Shown piece by piece: positions 1-9,988 of a stretch of DNA of 64,000 bases. Each line of letters opens with the position of its first letter. The first letter of the stretch is position 1. The stretch spans positions 1 to 64,000 of the forward strand of contig CAZSGM010000004.1 in assembly GCA_964606505.1 (NCBI GenBank), read 5' to 3'. The position numbers were made by a program, and so were the translations under genes. Origin of the DNA: CAKVOD01 sp964606505. GTDB taxonomy: Bacteria > Bacillota > Clostridia > Christensenellales > UBA1242. The notes under the pieces are model-generated. The model did no database searches, was not told where the DNA came from, and was given only the letters and a program-made list of their open reading frames with translations.

Positions 1-302
1 CTATAATCAATTAAAATCCTCCACAAAAACCACTCGCAACTTACCAACCATTTGCCCAATACTCACTCAGTACTTACCAACTGCGCCACATCACTCCCCA
101 CTATGCCACTACTTGCTCACTACCCTTCACTGCTCGCCCGTTTTTCGCCCCACGCGCCTCATTCGTCCGCCCCCACAAAAAAAGCCCGCACTTTGCAACA
201 GCCTTTGTTGCTCGCGCGAACTTTATAGCTAAGCAGTTAATTGCGAAAAGAAAATTATCCGCATTAACTCTTTCTAGCATATGTACCAATTGTAAGCAAG
301 CA
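1..302. other. Intergenic region downstream of glmS
   Basis: No convincing gene. A 62-codon frame on the minus strand (101-289) lacks a ribosome site, and its residue composition resembles chance translation of the lysine/alanine-rich intergenic sequence seen elsewhere here. An imperfect inverted repeat near 236-270 lies just past the glmS stop but has no following T run, so I do not call it a terminator. Confidence 0.5.
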
Positions 303-2099
303 TTACTCCACGGTAACCGATTTAGCGAGGTTTCGCGGCTTATCGGGGTCGAGCCCTTTTAGCAAGGCGGTTTTGTAGGCAAGCATTTGCAGCGGATAAA
401 TTGAGATTAGCGACATAAGCGTTTGGTCAGTGGTTGGAAGTTTTATCAAGTGGTCGACAATGTCAAGTTTTACGTCAAACTGCGTTATCAAAACAACCTT
501 AGCACCCCGCGCCTTAACTTCGTAGATACTGTTAACTGTTTTATCCAACAACTCCTTTTGCGTCGCGACAACCACAACAAAGGTTTCCTTGTCAATAAGC
601 GCGAGCGTGCCGTGCTTCAACTCCCCCGCGCAAAGCCCCTCGCTGTGGATGTTTGAAATTTCCTTCAACTTAAGCGACGCCTCTTGACTGGTTGCACAGT
701 CAACGCCGCGCCCGATAAAAAACACCCGCTCGGCGTTCATTATCTGCCCAGCAACCCTGTCGACCTCCGCAAAGTCAAACGTCCTCAACTTGCAGCAAAT
801 ATCCTCAACCTTACTTTTGAGCAAACAATTTCTGTAGTTCAGCCCGTTTTTCGCGCAATAGGTGTACTCAATAAACGCAAACAACGCAGTAAGTTGTGCG
901 CTATACGCCTTGGTTGACGCAACGGCGATTTCGGGGCCTGCCTTGGTTGGAATTATGTAGTCGGCAAGTTTGTTTATGCTCGAACTAGCAACATTGGTTA
1001 CTACGATTGCGGGGATGTCGTTCGCTTTCGCCTTTTTAAGTGCCTCAATCGTGTCGGCTGTTTCGCCACTTTGGCTAACAAACAAGCAAACCTCATTGTT
1101 GCGCGGCAAAAGTTTTTCGTAACGGTACTCGCTGGCGTAATAGCAGTCAACAAAAATGTTTCGCTGTCGGGCGTAGTACGAAACGGTGTTGCCCGCGTTA
1201 TATGCCGTTCCGCAACCAATAATGCTAAAGTGGCCGGCGGCAGCCAGCAACTGCGAGGGGATGTTTGTCAAAGGATTTTTTAAGGTCTCAAACTCCCTCA
1301 TCGTCATCTCAATGGCTTGCGGAACCTGCATAATCTCCTTGTGCATAAAATGCTCAAACGCGCCGCGCGAAATGTCCTCGCTGCGCAAACACATCTTTTG
1401 ATACTTGATTTCTTTTGCGTGAAGTTTGGAGTCAAACAAGTAAACGTCCTTATTATCTATCCAAATTATGTCGTTTTCTTCCATAACATAATATTCGTCC
1501 GTCTTAGAAACAAGCGCATTCACGTCGCTTGCAAGGTAAAACCCTGTTGCTGCCCTACCTAAAATTAGGGGACTATCCTTTTTAATTGCGAAGATTTGGT
1601 TATGTAAATTTTGAAACATTATGGCGATTGCGTACGAACCGACCAGCAGCGAGGAGAGTTCCTGAACCTTTTTGAGTTCGCTTTCGCACTTACTCTTTTG
1701 CAGTAGTTGTGCAATTGTTTCGCTGTCGGTCTCACTTTTGAAGCGGACACCCTGTTTTTGCAGACTGCCTTTAAGAGTTTCAAAGTTTTCGATTATTCCA
1801 TTGTGGACGATTGCTACGGAGTTGTTTTCGCTTAGGTGCGGGTGCGCGTTTTTGTCGCTGGGGTCGCCGTGCGTTGCCCAACGAGTGTGTCCGATACCGC
1901 AGTGCGCGTTCTTGAACTCGGTTTTGCAAGCCTCGGCGAGTTTGTCGACCTTGCCCCTGCGCTTGATGAGTTTCAGCCTGTCATTTTCAAAACAACACAA
2001 CCCCGCCGAGTCGTAACCGCGGTACTCAAGCAGTTTGAGCAAGTCCAAAATTTCGCGTTTTGCAGACTTTTCGCCAACGTATCCTATTATGCCACACAT
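303..2099 (-). CDS. glmS: Glutamine-fructose-6-phosphate aminotransferase
   Basis: Makes glucosamine-6-phosphate from fructose-6-phosphate and glutamine, the first committed step towards UDP-GlcNAc for peptidoglycan; cytosolic. At 598 residues it matches the family. It starts MCGIIGYVG, so Cys2 becomes the N-terminal nucleophile of the glutaminase domain (about 1-215). Two SIS sugar-binding domains follow, with GCGTAYNAG near 293 and SQSGETADT near 342, and the protein ends in the conserved KSVTVE tail. The start has a GAGGTG ribosome site 7 nt upstream. I looked in the roughly 290-base leader for a glmS ribozyme and did not recognise its core. It stands alone, with a terminator of the preceding locus 1 gene upstream. 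Confidence 0.97.
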   Translation of the reverse strand: MCGIIGYVGEKSAKREILDLLKLLEYRGYDSAGLCCFENDRLKLIKRRGKVDKLAEACKTEFKNAHCGIGHTRWATHGDPSDKNAHPHLSENNSVAIVHNGIIENFETLKGSLQKQGVRFKSETDSETIAQLLQKSKCESELKKVQELSSLLVGSYAIAIMFQNLHNQIFAIKKDSPLILGRAATGFYLASDVNALVSKTDEYYVMEENDIIWIDNKDVYLFDSKLHAKEIKYQKMCLRSEDISRGAFEHFMHKEIMQVPQAIEMTMREFETLKNPLTNIPSQLLAAAGHFSIIGCGTAYNAGNTVSYYARQRNIFVDCYYASEYRYEKLLPRNNEVCLFVSQSGETADTIEALKKAKANDIPAIVVTNVASSSINKLADYIIPTKAGPEIAVASTKAYSAQLTALFAFIEYTYCAKNGLNYRNCLLKSKVEDICCKLRTFDFAEVDRVAGQIMNAERVFFIGRGVDCATSQEASLKLKEISNIHSEGLCAGELKHGTLALIDKETFVVVVATQKELLDKTVNSIYEVKARGAKVVLITQFDVKLDIVDHLIKLPTTDQTLMSLISIYPLQMLAYKTALLKGLDPDKPRNLAKSVTVE

Positions 2100-2294
2100 A
2101 CTTTCACCTCATAACATTTTATGCGCGACTTGTATTGCCCGTGAATGGCGTGGCGTGCTTTGCTAAATGCTTAATGAGGCAACTGCTAATAGTAATGCAA
2201 TTAATGATAAGAATGCCTTATTTACAAACAAAGCCTTATTTGCATAAAGGTATCATTTTGTATAAAGACCTACTTACGTAGAAACCATAAACGC

Positions 2295-2342
2295 AAAAAA
2301 AGACAAGACATCAAAACATTGGTTTCTAGTTCTTGCCTTTTT
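2295..2342 (-). terminator. Rho-independent terminator of locus 1
   Basis: A 12-bp stem (AAAAAGGCAAGA against TCTTGTCTTTTT, one G-U pair) is followed by seven T on the minus strand. It lies about 50 bases past the stop codon of the locus 1 gene and separates it from glmS. Confidence 0.8.
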
Positions 2343-2389
2343 ATTGTTGCTGTAGGGTTAACAGCCTATGACGTTTTTATCTACTTCTG

Positions 2390-5252
2390 CTATTCCCAGC
2401 ATGCGGTAAAGTGGGTTCCGACATAAATTGTTATTGTGTCGCCCGCTTGGTAGTACTTGCCGTCGGCGTTGTTGTACCAACCTGCAAAGGTTTTGCCACT
2501 AACCGCCGTTGGTTCAGGTAGTGTATAAGTATTGCCCTCGGTTATCCACGCAGAGTAACCGTCGCTCGTTGATAGTTTATACTTATAGTTTCCGCTAGCA
2601 TCAGTTGGGTAAGCGCACGCGTGTGCGTAGTCAATTGCTATATATTTTGTAACATCAAAAATTGTTCTCGAACCTTTAAGTTCCGCAATTCTAAAGCCTT
2701 GGAAAATGTTTGGGGTAATTATAGTGCTATCGAACTCATCGATCGTGTACATTGTGTCTGTACCTGTTTGCCTTTCGTGAACTTGTTCTGAATTGTACTT
2801 TGGTTTCAAATCATCGCCAAGTTCTGCGCAACTGTACATATTGATAAATCCAGTTGAACATAACAGCCCGTTAATAAAGTTGTTTAACTGGTAAGCTGTT
2901 ACGAGGTTAACAACCATTACCTCTTTAGTAGTCTGCGTTATATTTGTTACCTTAGACTTAATGTTGTACATCTGTCCATTTTCATCGTACAAAACATTGC
3001 CGTCTGAGTCTGTTGCAACTTTGATAAATTCCTTGCCAATTTGCGAATGTGAAATATCTATTGTTTTAGCAAAGGTATTGCTTGTTGCACTAAATGCCCT
3101 GTGTGAGCCAATAATCTCAATTGACTTGCCGTCTTCAAACTCCATTGTGTAAACTGTCTCTTCTTCATATATTTTTGATATCCATACTGGATACGACGCG
3201 CTATAACGCCCCTCATCCATATTCCACGTCAACAGTAAGTCATCGTATTCAATATCTTTAGCCAACTTATATGTGCCGTCCGCAAGTTGAACTTTACTAT
3301 CTCCCGAAAAACATGGATTATAAGTGTTTTTAATTTCAACCAACAAATAGTTGGCTTTGTTTTTTACTAATGTTTGCTGTGCATAATCGCATACAACAGG
3401 GTATTTATAGTGGTTTTTAGTCCCGCCAGAGGTTTGGAATATCACAGTGTTTGTTCCGCTGTTAACATAATAACAACTAATACTTTCAATACAATATTCG
3501 TAATACGACTGTTCAGTTTGAGTTAAGTTTAAATTAACGCTTATTTTGGGCGCGAAAGATGAAACAAATGCAAAATCACACGTGTTTGCAAATTTAAATG
3601 ACTCAGCTGCATCAGTAACTTCATAGGAATCAAGAGTATAAGACTCACTACCATCCTGCGAATTTAGCGAAACGGCATATTGGACGGTAACGAGTGCGGT
3701 GGTAGCGTACATTGTTGCTTTAACGTGATTAATAGTTGCGTTATAATTAAATAGTGTAACATCATTCAACGTATTCACGAGCGTACTACCACTTGCATAC
3801 TTAAGCGTTATTGGAATTGAGTTACTATTTGCGAATGCGTTATTCTCAAAACTTGTGGATGTGCAAGCAGTTATATCCACCATACGAACGCTTGAACTTG
3901 CCATAAATGCGTTGCCCATAACCTTTTGAACATCGGACGCAATTGTAACTGAGGTCAAACTTGTTTGTCCTTTAAATGCGTATGGGGCAATAAGTCTACA
4001 ACCTGTTACTGTTGTTGACTGGCTTGTTGTGCTACAACCAAGCACTATGTCGCCTGCTTTTTTAAGCCCGTTAGTGTCAGGAGTAATTGAAGCATAAAAT
4101 GCAGTATCACTAAATGCGTTTGACTGGGTAACAGTATTAGTGCCTACGCTTTGGATTTTTGTAAAGTCAAAGTTAACCGTACTTAGGTTTGTGCAACCCG
4201 CAAACGCGTCATCGCCAATTGTTTGCAACGAACCATTATTGCTAATGCTGACTAGGCTTGTTTTGTTTTTGAAAGCCCCTGCATCTATTGCGGTTATAGT
4301 TGTCCAGCCCGTCCCTGTTGCGCTCCCGTCCATATCAACATCGGTTGCACGCCCGTCAGAACTGAGACGCACTTTATAAGGGATTACAACGCTTGATGAT
4401 GTATCAGTTGTTGGGGACGCCAAACTGCAGACGCCTGAACTTGTGTAAGTTAGTGCGGAAATATCAGTGTTTATAAGCCCTTTATATGTCATTTGCGTGC
4501 GGCTTGTTGAATTGAAGTTTGCCGAAATATCTACGATGACATACATTTTAAAAATTTTACTGCTTTCTTGTAGATTACTGGTAGCGGTATACCTAAAATC
4601 GCTCAAAAACGAAAAGACATTGAATGTTTTGCCTTTAACAATTTGTGCTTGGCTACTCAATGCCCCATCGGTCGATGAGATAGAATAAAACTCATTTTTC
4701 ACGCCTGTTGAAGTCATTGGCGACATAAAAACACTATCGTATGCGTGCGAATTTTGCGCAAAGGTAACATTCCCCGAAAGGCTTGAAAAGTCGTAAATAA
4801 TTTTAACGTAATACTGAAACTGATTATTTTCGTCGACAACCAATTCAAGCGGGTCGAGCAACATTATATCTGCGCTGTTGTCGCCAAAAGAAAGCGCTCC
4901 GTCGGCGCCAACGCTTGTTGTGCAATTTAGTTTTAGACCATTTCCTAGCGTTAGTGCGGGCGACTTGAGGTCAAATGTGATTGCCCCTGTAGCCGTTTTT
5001 GCGCTATGTAAAAGTGCGTTACTTAGTGTTATTGCAGCCAAAAACCCCAACGCAAAAACAAGCAGCGCCGCAATAACAACCCACGCTTTGGTGTTGTATT
5101 TTTTCTTCGCTACCCATTGTTTTGCCGTCGTCTGAGCGTCGACGGGCGTGCCAAAATCGGTATTTTCTACGCTATCCTTTTTGCATTTTTTATCGGGGTT
5201 CTGTGGATAACTATCATTTACCCCCCCCCCCCCCGATAGTTAAGTACTTCAC
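2390..5252 (-). CDS. Phase-variable locus 1: exported LRR/Hint/InlB-repeat protein, frame OFF as assembled
   Basis: The likely start is GTG at 5252 (AGAGGTG upstream), giving MKYLTI and then a run of 14 G. With 14 G the frame stops after about 12 codons. With 13 G it reads on without a stop into the long frame, for 953 residues in all. In that form a charged 55-residue N-terminus (with NDSYP) leads to one transmembrane segment (about 58-75). Then come BspA-type leucine-rich repeats (DAFAGCTNL, YAFKGQTSL), a Hint/intein-like domain that begins CFSGDSKV with a GSHRAF block, and a final InlB/Listeria-Bacteroides repeat (FAGWYNNADG) ending FTACWE. Probably a surface or secreted protein. Without the upstream start, the first usable codon is a TTG inside the membrane segment, so expression very likely depends on the tract. 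Confidence 0.8.
5221..5234 (-). repeat. Poly-G tract (14 G on the coding strand), locus 1
   Basis: An unbroken mononucleotide run six codons after the GTG start. 14 G gives GGT AAA TGA (stop) and 15 G gives an immediate TAA. 13 G opens the full frame. Just upstream in the coding direction is GTGAAGTACTTAAC, a one-base variant of the palindrome found at loci 3, 5 and 6. Confidence 0.95.
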
Positions 5253-5285
5253 TATTTTCACCTCTTGCACATTTTAGTTATCATA

Positions 5286-5315
5286 TTTATACCACATTGT
5301 GAAATAAAAAGTCAA
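5286..5315 (-). promoter_or_regulatory. SigA-type promoter of locus 1
   Basis: TTGACT, an 18-base spacer that ends TGTGG, then TATAAA. The predicted leader is about 25-30 bases. The TGTGG before the -10 box (an extended -10) is shared with loci 3, 4 and 6. Confidence 0.65.
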
Positions 5316-5563
5316 ACGCTTTTGCCCATTTATTGCGATGTGATAGTTTTCTTTGCCCACATCGTTTGCAACGGAATCGTAATTTTGCATTATTTAGCAA
5401 GTGCTTACATTATTTGTCAAAGCGTTTTAATAAAAACAATTTTGCAAACATTCTGATAAACATTCTGATAAAGTCTCACTGTTGTTTAATCAAATGATTA
5501 CTCAATTGAGTGATTTCCAGCCAAACATTCACTCAAACGCGAAAATACAAATGTGCACAAAAC

Positions 5564-5598
5564 AAAAAGAGCAACATTAGGCATAACCTAAGTTACTC
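5564..5598 (-). terminator. Terminator after the rpoD-trmK-zinc ribbon group
   Basis: The stem GAGTAACTTAGG / CCTAATGTTGCTC (with G-U pairs and one bulge) is followed by five T on the minus strand, about 30 bases past the stop codon of the zinc-ribbon gene. The 250 bases between here and the locus 1 promoter hold no gene I can see. Confidence 0.75.
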
Positions 5599-5628
5599 AA
5601 TACACATACATTTATTATTTAAGGGCAA

Positions 5629-6342
5629 TTATTTATCAGTGCCGTTTTTGTAGATAATTCTGTGGCAACTCTCGCACTCGATGTAGTCGCTTGTTTTGAG
5701 TTTATCCAATCTACCTACGGGGATGATACTCTTACAGCCGCCACAACGCTTTTGCCCGTCCTCTTCGACAACCTGCACAAATGGCGGATACTTGCTTGTG
5801 CGCAGGCGCTTGTACGAGTCGAGGAGTTTGGGGTCAACTTCCTTTTCAAGCGTTTCAAGTTTTGAGGACAAATCAGAAACCTTTTCCTCGTACTTTTTAG
5901 AAATATCGTCGAGTTCAGTTTGTGCTTGTTTGCGCTTTTCCTTGCTAACTTCTATAGTTTTTCTAGCGTTATTGAATGCTTTCAAAACGTTATCAATGGC
6001 GGTCGTTAGGGTTTTGAGGCGGTTTTCGATTACGCCAAGGTTATTGTTGACTTTTTTAATGTTGTCATACAATGTTTTAACGCGCACCTTGTCTTGCATT
6101 TCAACCTTTTGCTTTTCCAAAATCTCAACATTTTTAACGTTGTCGTTCATAATCTCGCGCAAACTGTTGAACTCCTTGAGCAGTTGTTCTGCCTTTTTGT
6201 CGAGTTCCTTCATTTTATTGCGCGAGTCGTTTGTGATATTGTTTTCGCGATCAATAACCTTTTGCGCGTTGCTTGCCTTGATTTTTTTCTCAATCTGCAA
6301 CAAATCGCCGTCAATTTTTTGGTATTCTAAAATTTTGTTCAT
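5629..6342 (-). CDS. Coiled-coil protein with C-terminal C4 zinc ribbon
   Basis: A 237-residue soluble protein. Residues 1-180 are lysine/glutamate-rich heptads, predicted to form a long coiled coil. The C-terminus holds a zinc ribbon with CGGC near 200 and CESC near 223. The family (C4-type zinc ribbon, formerly DUF164) is widely encoded beside trmK and rpoD in Firmicutes, and the exact function is not settled from sequence. The ATG at 6342 lies inside the end of trmK (32-base overlap) with a GAGG site there, which indicates translational coupling. Confidence 0.85.
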   Translation of the reverse strand: MNKILEYQKIDGDLLQIEKKIKASNAQKVIDRENNITNDSRNKMKELDKKAEQLLKEFNSLREIMNDNVKNVEILEKQKVEMQDKVRVKTLYDNIKKVNNNLGVIENRLKTLTTAIDNVLKAFNNARKTIEVSKEKRKQAQTELDDISKKYEEKVSDLSSKLETLEKEVDPKLLDSYKRLRTSKYPPFVQVVEEDGQKRCGGCKSIIPVGRLDKLKTSDYIECESCHRIIYKNGTDK

Positions 6343-7006
6343 ACATTTCCTCTACTTTCTCAATTTGGACTAGCAAATCTTCATATTGTTTAGTTTTTAT
6401 TTCTTTGGCAACCCTTTTAATCTTGTCAAGATACTGCATAAACTCTTGCGTTGGCGCTTGCAGGTTGGTTTTGCCGAACAAAACCTCGGCGCTCGTCAGT
6501 TTGTCCTTGCCGCGTTTTGCCTTAATGACATTGTAAAACTTCCCGCAGTCGTAAAGCACGCTGTCCTCGACAATCTCGTAGTGTTTTGCAAGGCGAGTGC
6601 GGACGTACTCGAGTTTTGACATAGGCTGCAAAACGACGACTTCGGGCAGTTTGTTGGGGTTTCTAAACAAAATATCTATGATAAGCTCTCCACCCATCCC
6701 TGCCATTATAGCACAATCTGGAACAATTTGCAAATTATTAAATCCGTCCGACAGCACAAACTCGACGGTGTGGTCGCCGAATGTGAGTTTATTTTCGCCG
6801 CTTTCGACATTTTCAAACTTCCTATGGACGTAATTTGTTATGTTGGACTTCGCCTTTTCAAGGTTATTTTGGGTAACCTCGCAGGCATAAATTTTGTCCA
6901 CGTCTTTACAAAGCAACATTTCGCAGAGGTAGCCGTGGTCGCAGCCCACATCGGCGACGACGCGTCCTTCAACAAGGTCGCATAACTTGTTTAATCTCTT
7001 TTTCAT
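6311..7006 (-). CDS. trmK: tRNA (adenine(22)-N(1))-methyltransferase
   Basis: SAM-dependent methylation of A22 in tRNA. The 231 residues show the Rossmann SAM motif VADVGCDHGY near 18-27, the family block AIMAGMGGELI near 99, and QPMSKLEYVR. A helical C-terminal tail follows. The start overlaps the rpoD stop (TAATG), so translation is coupled to rpoD. The rpoD-trmK-zinc ribbon order is typical of Firmicutes; the nif3-like gene (yqfO) often found next is absent here. Confidence 0.93.
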   Translation of the reverse strand: MKKRLNKLCDLVEGRVVADVGCDHGYLCEMLLCKDVDKIYACEVTQNNLEKAKSNITNYVHRKFENVESGENKLTFGDHTVEFVLSDGFNNLQIVPDCAIMAGMGGELIIDILFRNPNKLPEVVVLQPMSKLEYVRTRLAKHYEIVEDSVLYDCGKFYNVIKAKRGKDKLTSAEVLFGKTNLQAPTQEFMQYLDKIKRVAKEIKTKQYEDLLVQIEKVEEMYEQNFRIPKN

Positions 7007-8076
7007 TAGTTCTCCGAGAATGACTTAAGTCGTTTTGTAATAGTTGGGCGCATAAGTTTTTTGCGCGCTTTTGCCTCAATTTGTCTAATTCTTTCCCTTG
7101 TAACGTTAAACTCCCTGCCGACTTCTTCAAGTGTTCTTGGGTGGGAGTCGTCAAGCCCGTATCTTAAGCGAATAACCTTTTGCTCGCGAGGCGTCAAAAA
7201 GTTTAACACGCTCAAAATTTGCTCGCGCAACTGGCTTTGCATTGTGATTTCGTTAGGGGATTTGATTGTTTCGTCTTCGATAAAGTCGCCGCGTTTGCTA
7301 TCGTCCTCTTCGCCGAGCGGACTTTCGAGGCTAAGCGGGTCTTGCGCGATGCGTTGCGTTTCAATAACTTTTGACTCAGGGATTCCCATATATTCAGCGA
7401 TTTCCGCGGTTGTTGGCTCACGGTTAAACTTTTGCAACAAGTCGCGAGAAACTTTGGCTTGCTTGTTGATTGTCTCAACCATATGGACAGGGATGCGGAT
7501 TGTCCTTCCCTTATCTGAAATTGCGCGGGTTATGTGTTGTTTTATCCACAATGTTGCGTAAGTTGAAAACCTAAAACCCTTTTTGTAGTCAAACTTTTCC
7601 ACAGCTTTGATAAGTCCGAGGTTCCCCTCTTGTATTAAATCCATAAGTTGCAAGCTAGACTTGTTTGCGTAATATTTAGCGATACTGATAACGAGTCGCA
7701 AGTTTGCCTCAATAAAGCGCTCCTTCGCTACCTCGTCCCCGTTTGAAACGCGCATTGCGATTTCAATTTCCTCTTCGGCTGAAAGCATTGGGAGTCTGCC
7801 GATGTCCTTGATGTACAACTTAACTGGGTCGTCCATACTTGCTTGGCTGATAAGGTTTTCGATTGAATACAAATCCTCTTCCTTAAACTGCCCGTCGCTA
7901 AGTTGAACGGAAATGCCCTCTTTTTCGATTTCCTTGATTGCGTCGTCAATTTGCTCTTGGCTGGCGTCAAATTTGAGCATATTCATATAAATTTCGTCTT
8001 CAGTTAATCTGTTGCCCTTTCTTTTTCCTAGTGCGATAAGTCTGTCAACTTCCGCTTTAAGTGATATTGTTTCCAT
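7006..8076 (-). CDS. rpoD: Primary RNA polymerase sigma factor SigA/RpoD
   Basis: Directs RNA polymerase to housekeeping promoters. The 356 residues include a short region 1.1, region 1.2 near 75-105 (DDPVKLYIKDIGR), region 2 (LRLVISIAKYYANKS, DLIQEGNLGLIKAVEKFDY, FSTYATLWIKQHI), region 3, and a region 4 helix-turn-helix (EVGREFNVTRERIRQIE). Start: ATG with AAAGGAG 7 bases upstream. It sits 25 bases after dnaG, the classical macromolecular-synthesis operon order. The T-rich SigA promoters found elsewhere in the window are its likely targets. Confidence 0.97.
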   Translation of the reverse strand: METISLKAEVDRLIALGKRKGNRLTEDEIYMNMLKFDASQEQIDDAIKEIEKEGISVQLSDGQFKEEDLYSIENLISQASMDDPVKLYIKDIGRLPMLSAEEEIEIAMRVSNGDEVAKERFIEANLRLVISIAKYYANKSSLQLMDLIQEGNLGLIKAVEKFDYKKGFRFSTYATLWIKQHITRAISDKGRTIRIPVHMVETINKQAKVSRDLLQKFNREPTTAEIAEYMGIPESKVIETQRIAQDPLSLESPLGEEDDSKRGDFIEDETIKSPNEITMQSQLREQILSVLNFLTPREQKVIRLRYGLDDSHPRTLEEVGREFNVTRERIRQIEAKARKKLMRPTITKRLKSFSEN

Positions 8077-8101
8077 TTTACTCCTTTAGGGCGCAAAACG
8101 C

Positions 8102-9898
8102 CTAATTAATAAATGCAGTTTTTAATCTTGTAAGTTCTTTGCTAATTTCTCCGATTTTCATAAGAAACTCTGTGCGCTTAGATAAGTCGGTTGCGTTCTT
8201 GTAAAGCGTCTCTAGGTCTTTCATTTCGATTTCAAGTGCGCGTATCCTGTTTAAATTCAACGAATTTAGGTACTCCTGCTTGTCCTTTTCTTCGTTTTTA
8301 GAAAACGGATAATTCAGCAACTCCGCTATATCCTTGTCCTGTTCAAAATCAAAGTGGTCAAAAAGTTCGCTTATTTTGAACTCCGCGTTTGCGTCGCGCT
8401 CTTTAATAATGAGCTGATACAACCTCTGGTAGTTGGTGTTAATAAACGCTAGTGGTTGGTCATAAGTTACGTAACCTTTTTTGTGAATCATACTCGCGAG
8501 GATAATCTTGTCTGCCTTTTGGTTAGCGTCGGCAAAGTTTTCGGTAAACTGCTTCAACTCCTCTTGGCTAACTTTCTTTTCCTTTTTAAGTGTTGACATT
8601 GTTGAGGTTAAACTTTCACGCACGACGTTTTCGGACACGTTTGCGTACTTTGCGATTGGGCGGACGTAAACGTCTGCTTCCGCAAGGCTCGGCAACTCCC
8701 TAATGAGGTCGATAGCCTGTTTTAGGAACTTTGTCCTTTGGTCGTTTGAGTTCATATTGTAACTGTGCGCAATTGAGCGCAGTTTGTAGTCCATCAACTC
8801 TTCGGCGTCGTCGATTAGTTTCTGGAACGCCTCTTTTCCGTTCTTTTTCAAAAACTCGTCGGGGTCTTGTCCGCTTGGGATAGTGATAACCTTAACGCTA
8901 AGCCCTGCTTTCGACAAAATGTCGAGTGCGCGGAACGTCGCCTTTTGCCCTGCGTTGTCCCCGTCGTAACACACGAGGATGTTGTCGCAAATTTTCTTGA
9001 GCAACGCTGCGTGCTGTTCGGTAAGTGCCGTTCCCTGCGTCGCGACGGCGTTTTGGAACCCAAACTGGTGCAGCATAATAACGTCGATTTGCCCCTCAGC
9101 CAAAATTAGCGAGTTGAAACGCTGTTCACGCTTGGCGTCGAGGACTTGTTTTAAGCCAAAAATAGCGCGAGATTTGTCGAAAACTACTGTTTGGCGGGTA
9201 TTTTTGTACTTCGGAACATCTAGGTTGCTGTCGAGTATTCTGCCTGAAAAACCGATTACTTCGGAAAAATTGTTATAGATAGGAAAAACCAACCGCTCAG
9301 CGATTGCGTCGTAAACCTTATCATCCTTTTGCGCGGCTATCCCTGCGGTAACCATAATTTGGTTGTCGTAACCCTGTTCATTAAGCTCTCTAACTATAGC
9401 CTTGAAGTTTGGGCTGTACCCTATCTCAAAATTTTCGAGTGAGGCGCGGTTAATCTTCCTGTCCCTCAAATAATTTTGCGCCTTGACTGCTGTTTTTTGG
9501 TAAATTTGCCTTTTGTAAAACTCTTTAGCGTCGTTTAGCACTTTCAAAACTTCTTTTTTCTCTTTGTTCTTTTCCGCAATCGCCTTTGCGTCGACGTTTT
9601 TGTCGTACTCAACTTCCATACCAACGGCGTTTGCAAGAAACTCAACCGCTTCCATAAAACTCAAGTTTTCCATTTTCCTAACAAACTGGACAATGTCGCC
9701 CGACTCGCCGCACCCGAAACAATGATAAAAACCCTCGTACTCATCAATAGCAAACGATGGGGTTTTCTCATAATGGAACGGACAGCGCGCCCAGTAACTA
9801 TTGCCGCGCTTAGTCAACTCTAAGTACTTAGAAGCAATTTGAGAAAAACTACAGCGAGATTTCAAGTCCATAATGAAACCATCTTTTAGTCTATCCAT
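8102..9898 (-). CDS. dnaG: DNA primase
   Basis: Makes RNA primers at the replication fork. The 598 residues hold an N-terminal CHC2 zinc finger (CPFHYEKTPSF then CFGCGESGD, about 38-66), the catalytic core, a Toprim domain (AEGQIDVI, and YDGDNAG giving the DxD pair) and a C-terminal helicase-binding domain. The Toprim motif has Gln where many primases have Tyr (EGYMD). Start: ATG at 9898 with TAGGAG upstream. It lies between recO and rpoD. Confidence 0.96.
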   Translation of the reverse strand: MDRLKDGFIMDLKSRCSFSQIASKYLELTKRGNSYWARCPFHYEKTPSFAIDEYEGFYHCFGCGESGDIVQFVRKMENLSFMEAVEFLANAVGMEVEYDKNVDAKAIAEKNKEKKEVLKVLNDAKEFYKRQIYQKTAVKAQNYLRDRKINRASLENFEIGYSPNFKAIVRELNEQGYDNQIMVTAGIAAQKDDKVYDAIAERLVFPIYNNFSEVIGFSGRILDSNLDVPKYKNTRQTVVFDKSRAIFGLKQVLDAKREQRFNSLILAEGQIDVIMLHQFGFQNAVATQGTALTEQHAALLKKICDNILVCYDGDNAGQKATFRALDILSKAGLSVKVITIPSGQDPDEFLKKNGKEAFQKLIDDAEELMDYKLRSIAHSYNMNSNDQRTKFLKQAIDLIRELPSLAEADVYVRPIAKYANVSENVVRESLTSTMSTLKKEKKVSQEELKQFTENFADANQKADKIILASMIHKKGYVTYDQPLAFINTNYQRLYQLIIKERDANAEFKISELFDHFDFEQDKDIAELLNYPFSKNEEKDKQEYLNSLNLNRIRALEIEMKDLETLYKNATDLSKRTEFLMKIGEISKELTRLKTAFIN

Positions 9899-9988
9899 CT
9901 ATGCTTTTTTCTCCTAAAAATCGCGTTCAAAGGTTAAATACAACCAAAAAACGCAAAATTCCTTTTTTTTATTAAATTTTTTCAAAAA

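Noticed and set aside
101..289. 62-codon minus-strand frame downstream of glmS
   Set aside because: No ribosome site, no domain, composition like other spacers in this genome.
2100..2290. glmS ribozyme in the glmS leader
   Set aside because: The leader length would allow one, but I could not find the conserved ribozyme core; the gene may be controlled otherwise.
5696..6373. 225-codon plus-strand frame rich in Ser and Phe
   Set aside because: Exact antisense of the coiled-coil zinc-ribbon gene; Lys/Glu codons read backwards give Phe/Leu/Ser.
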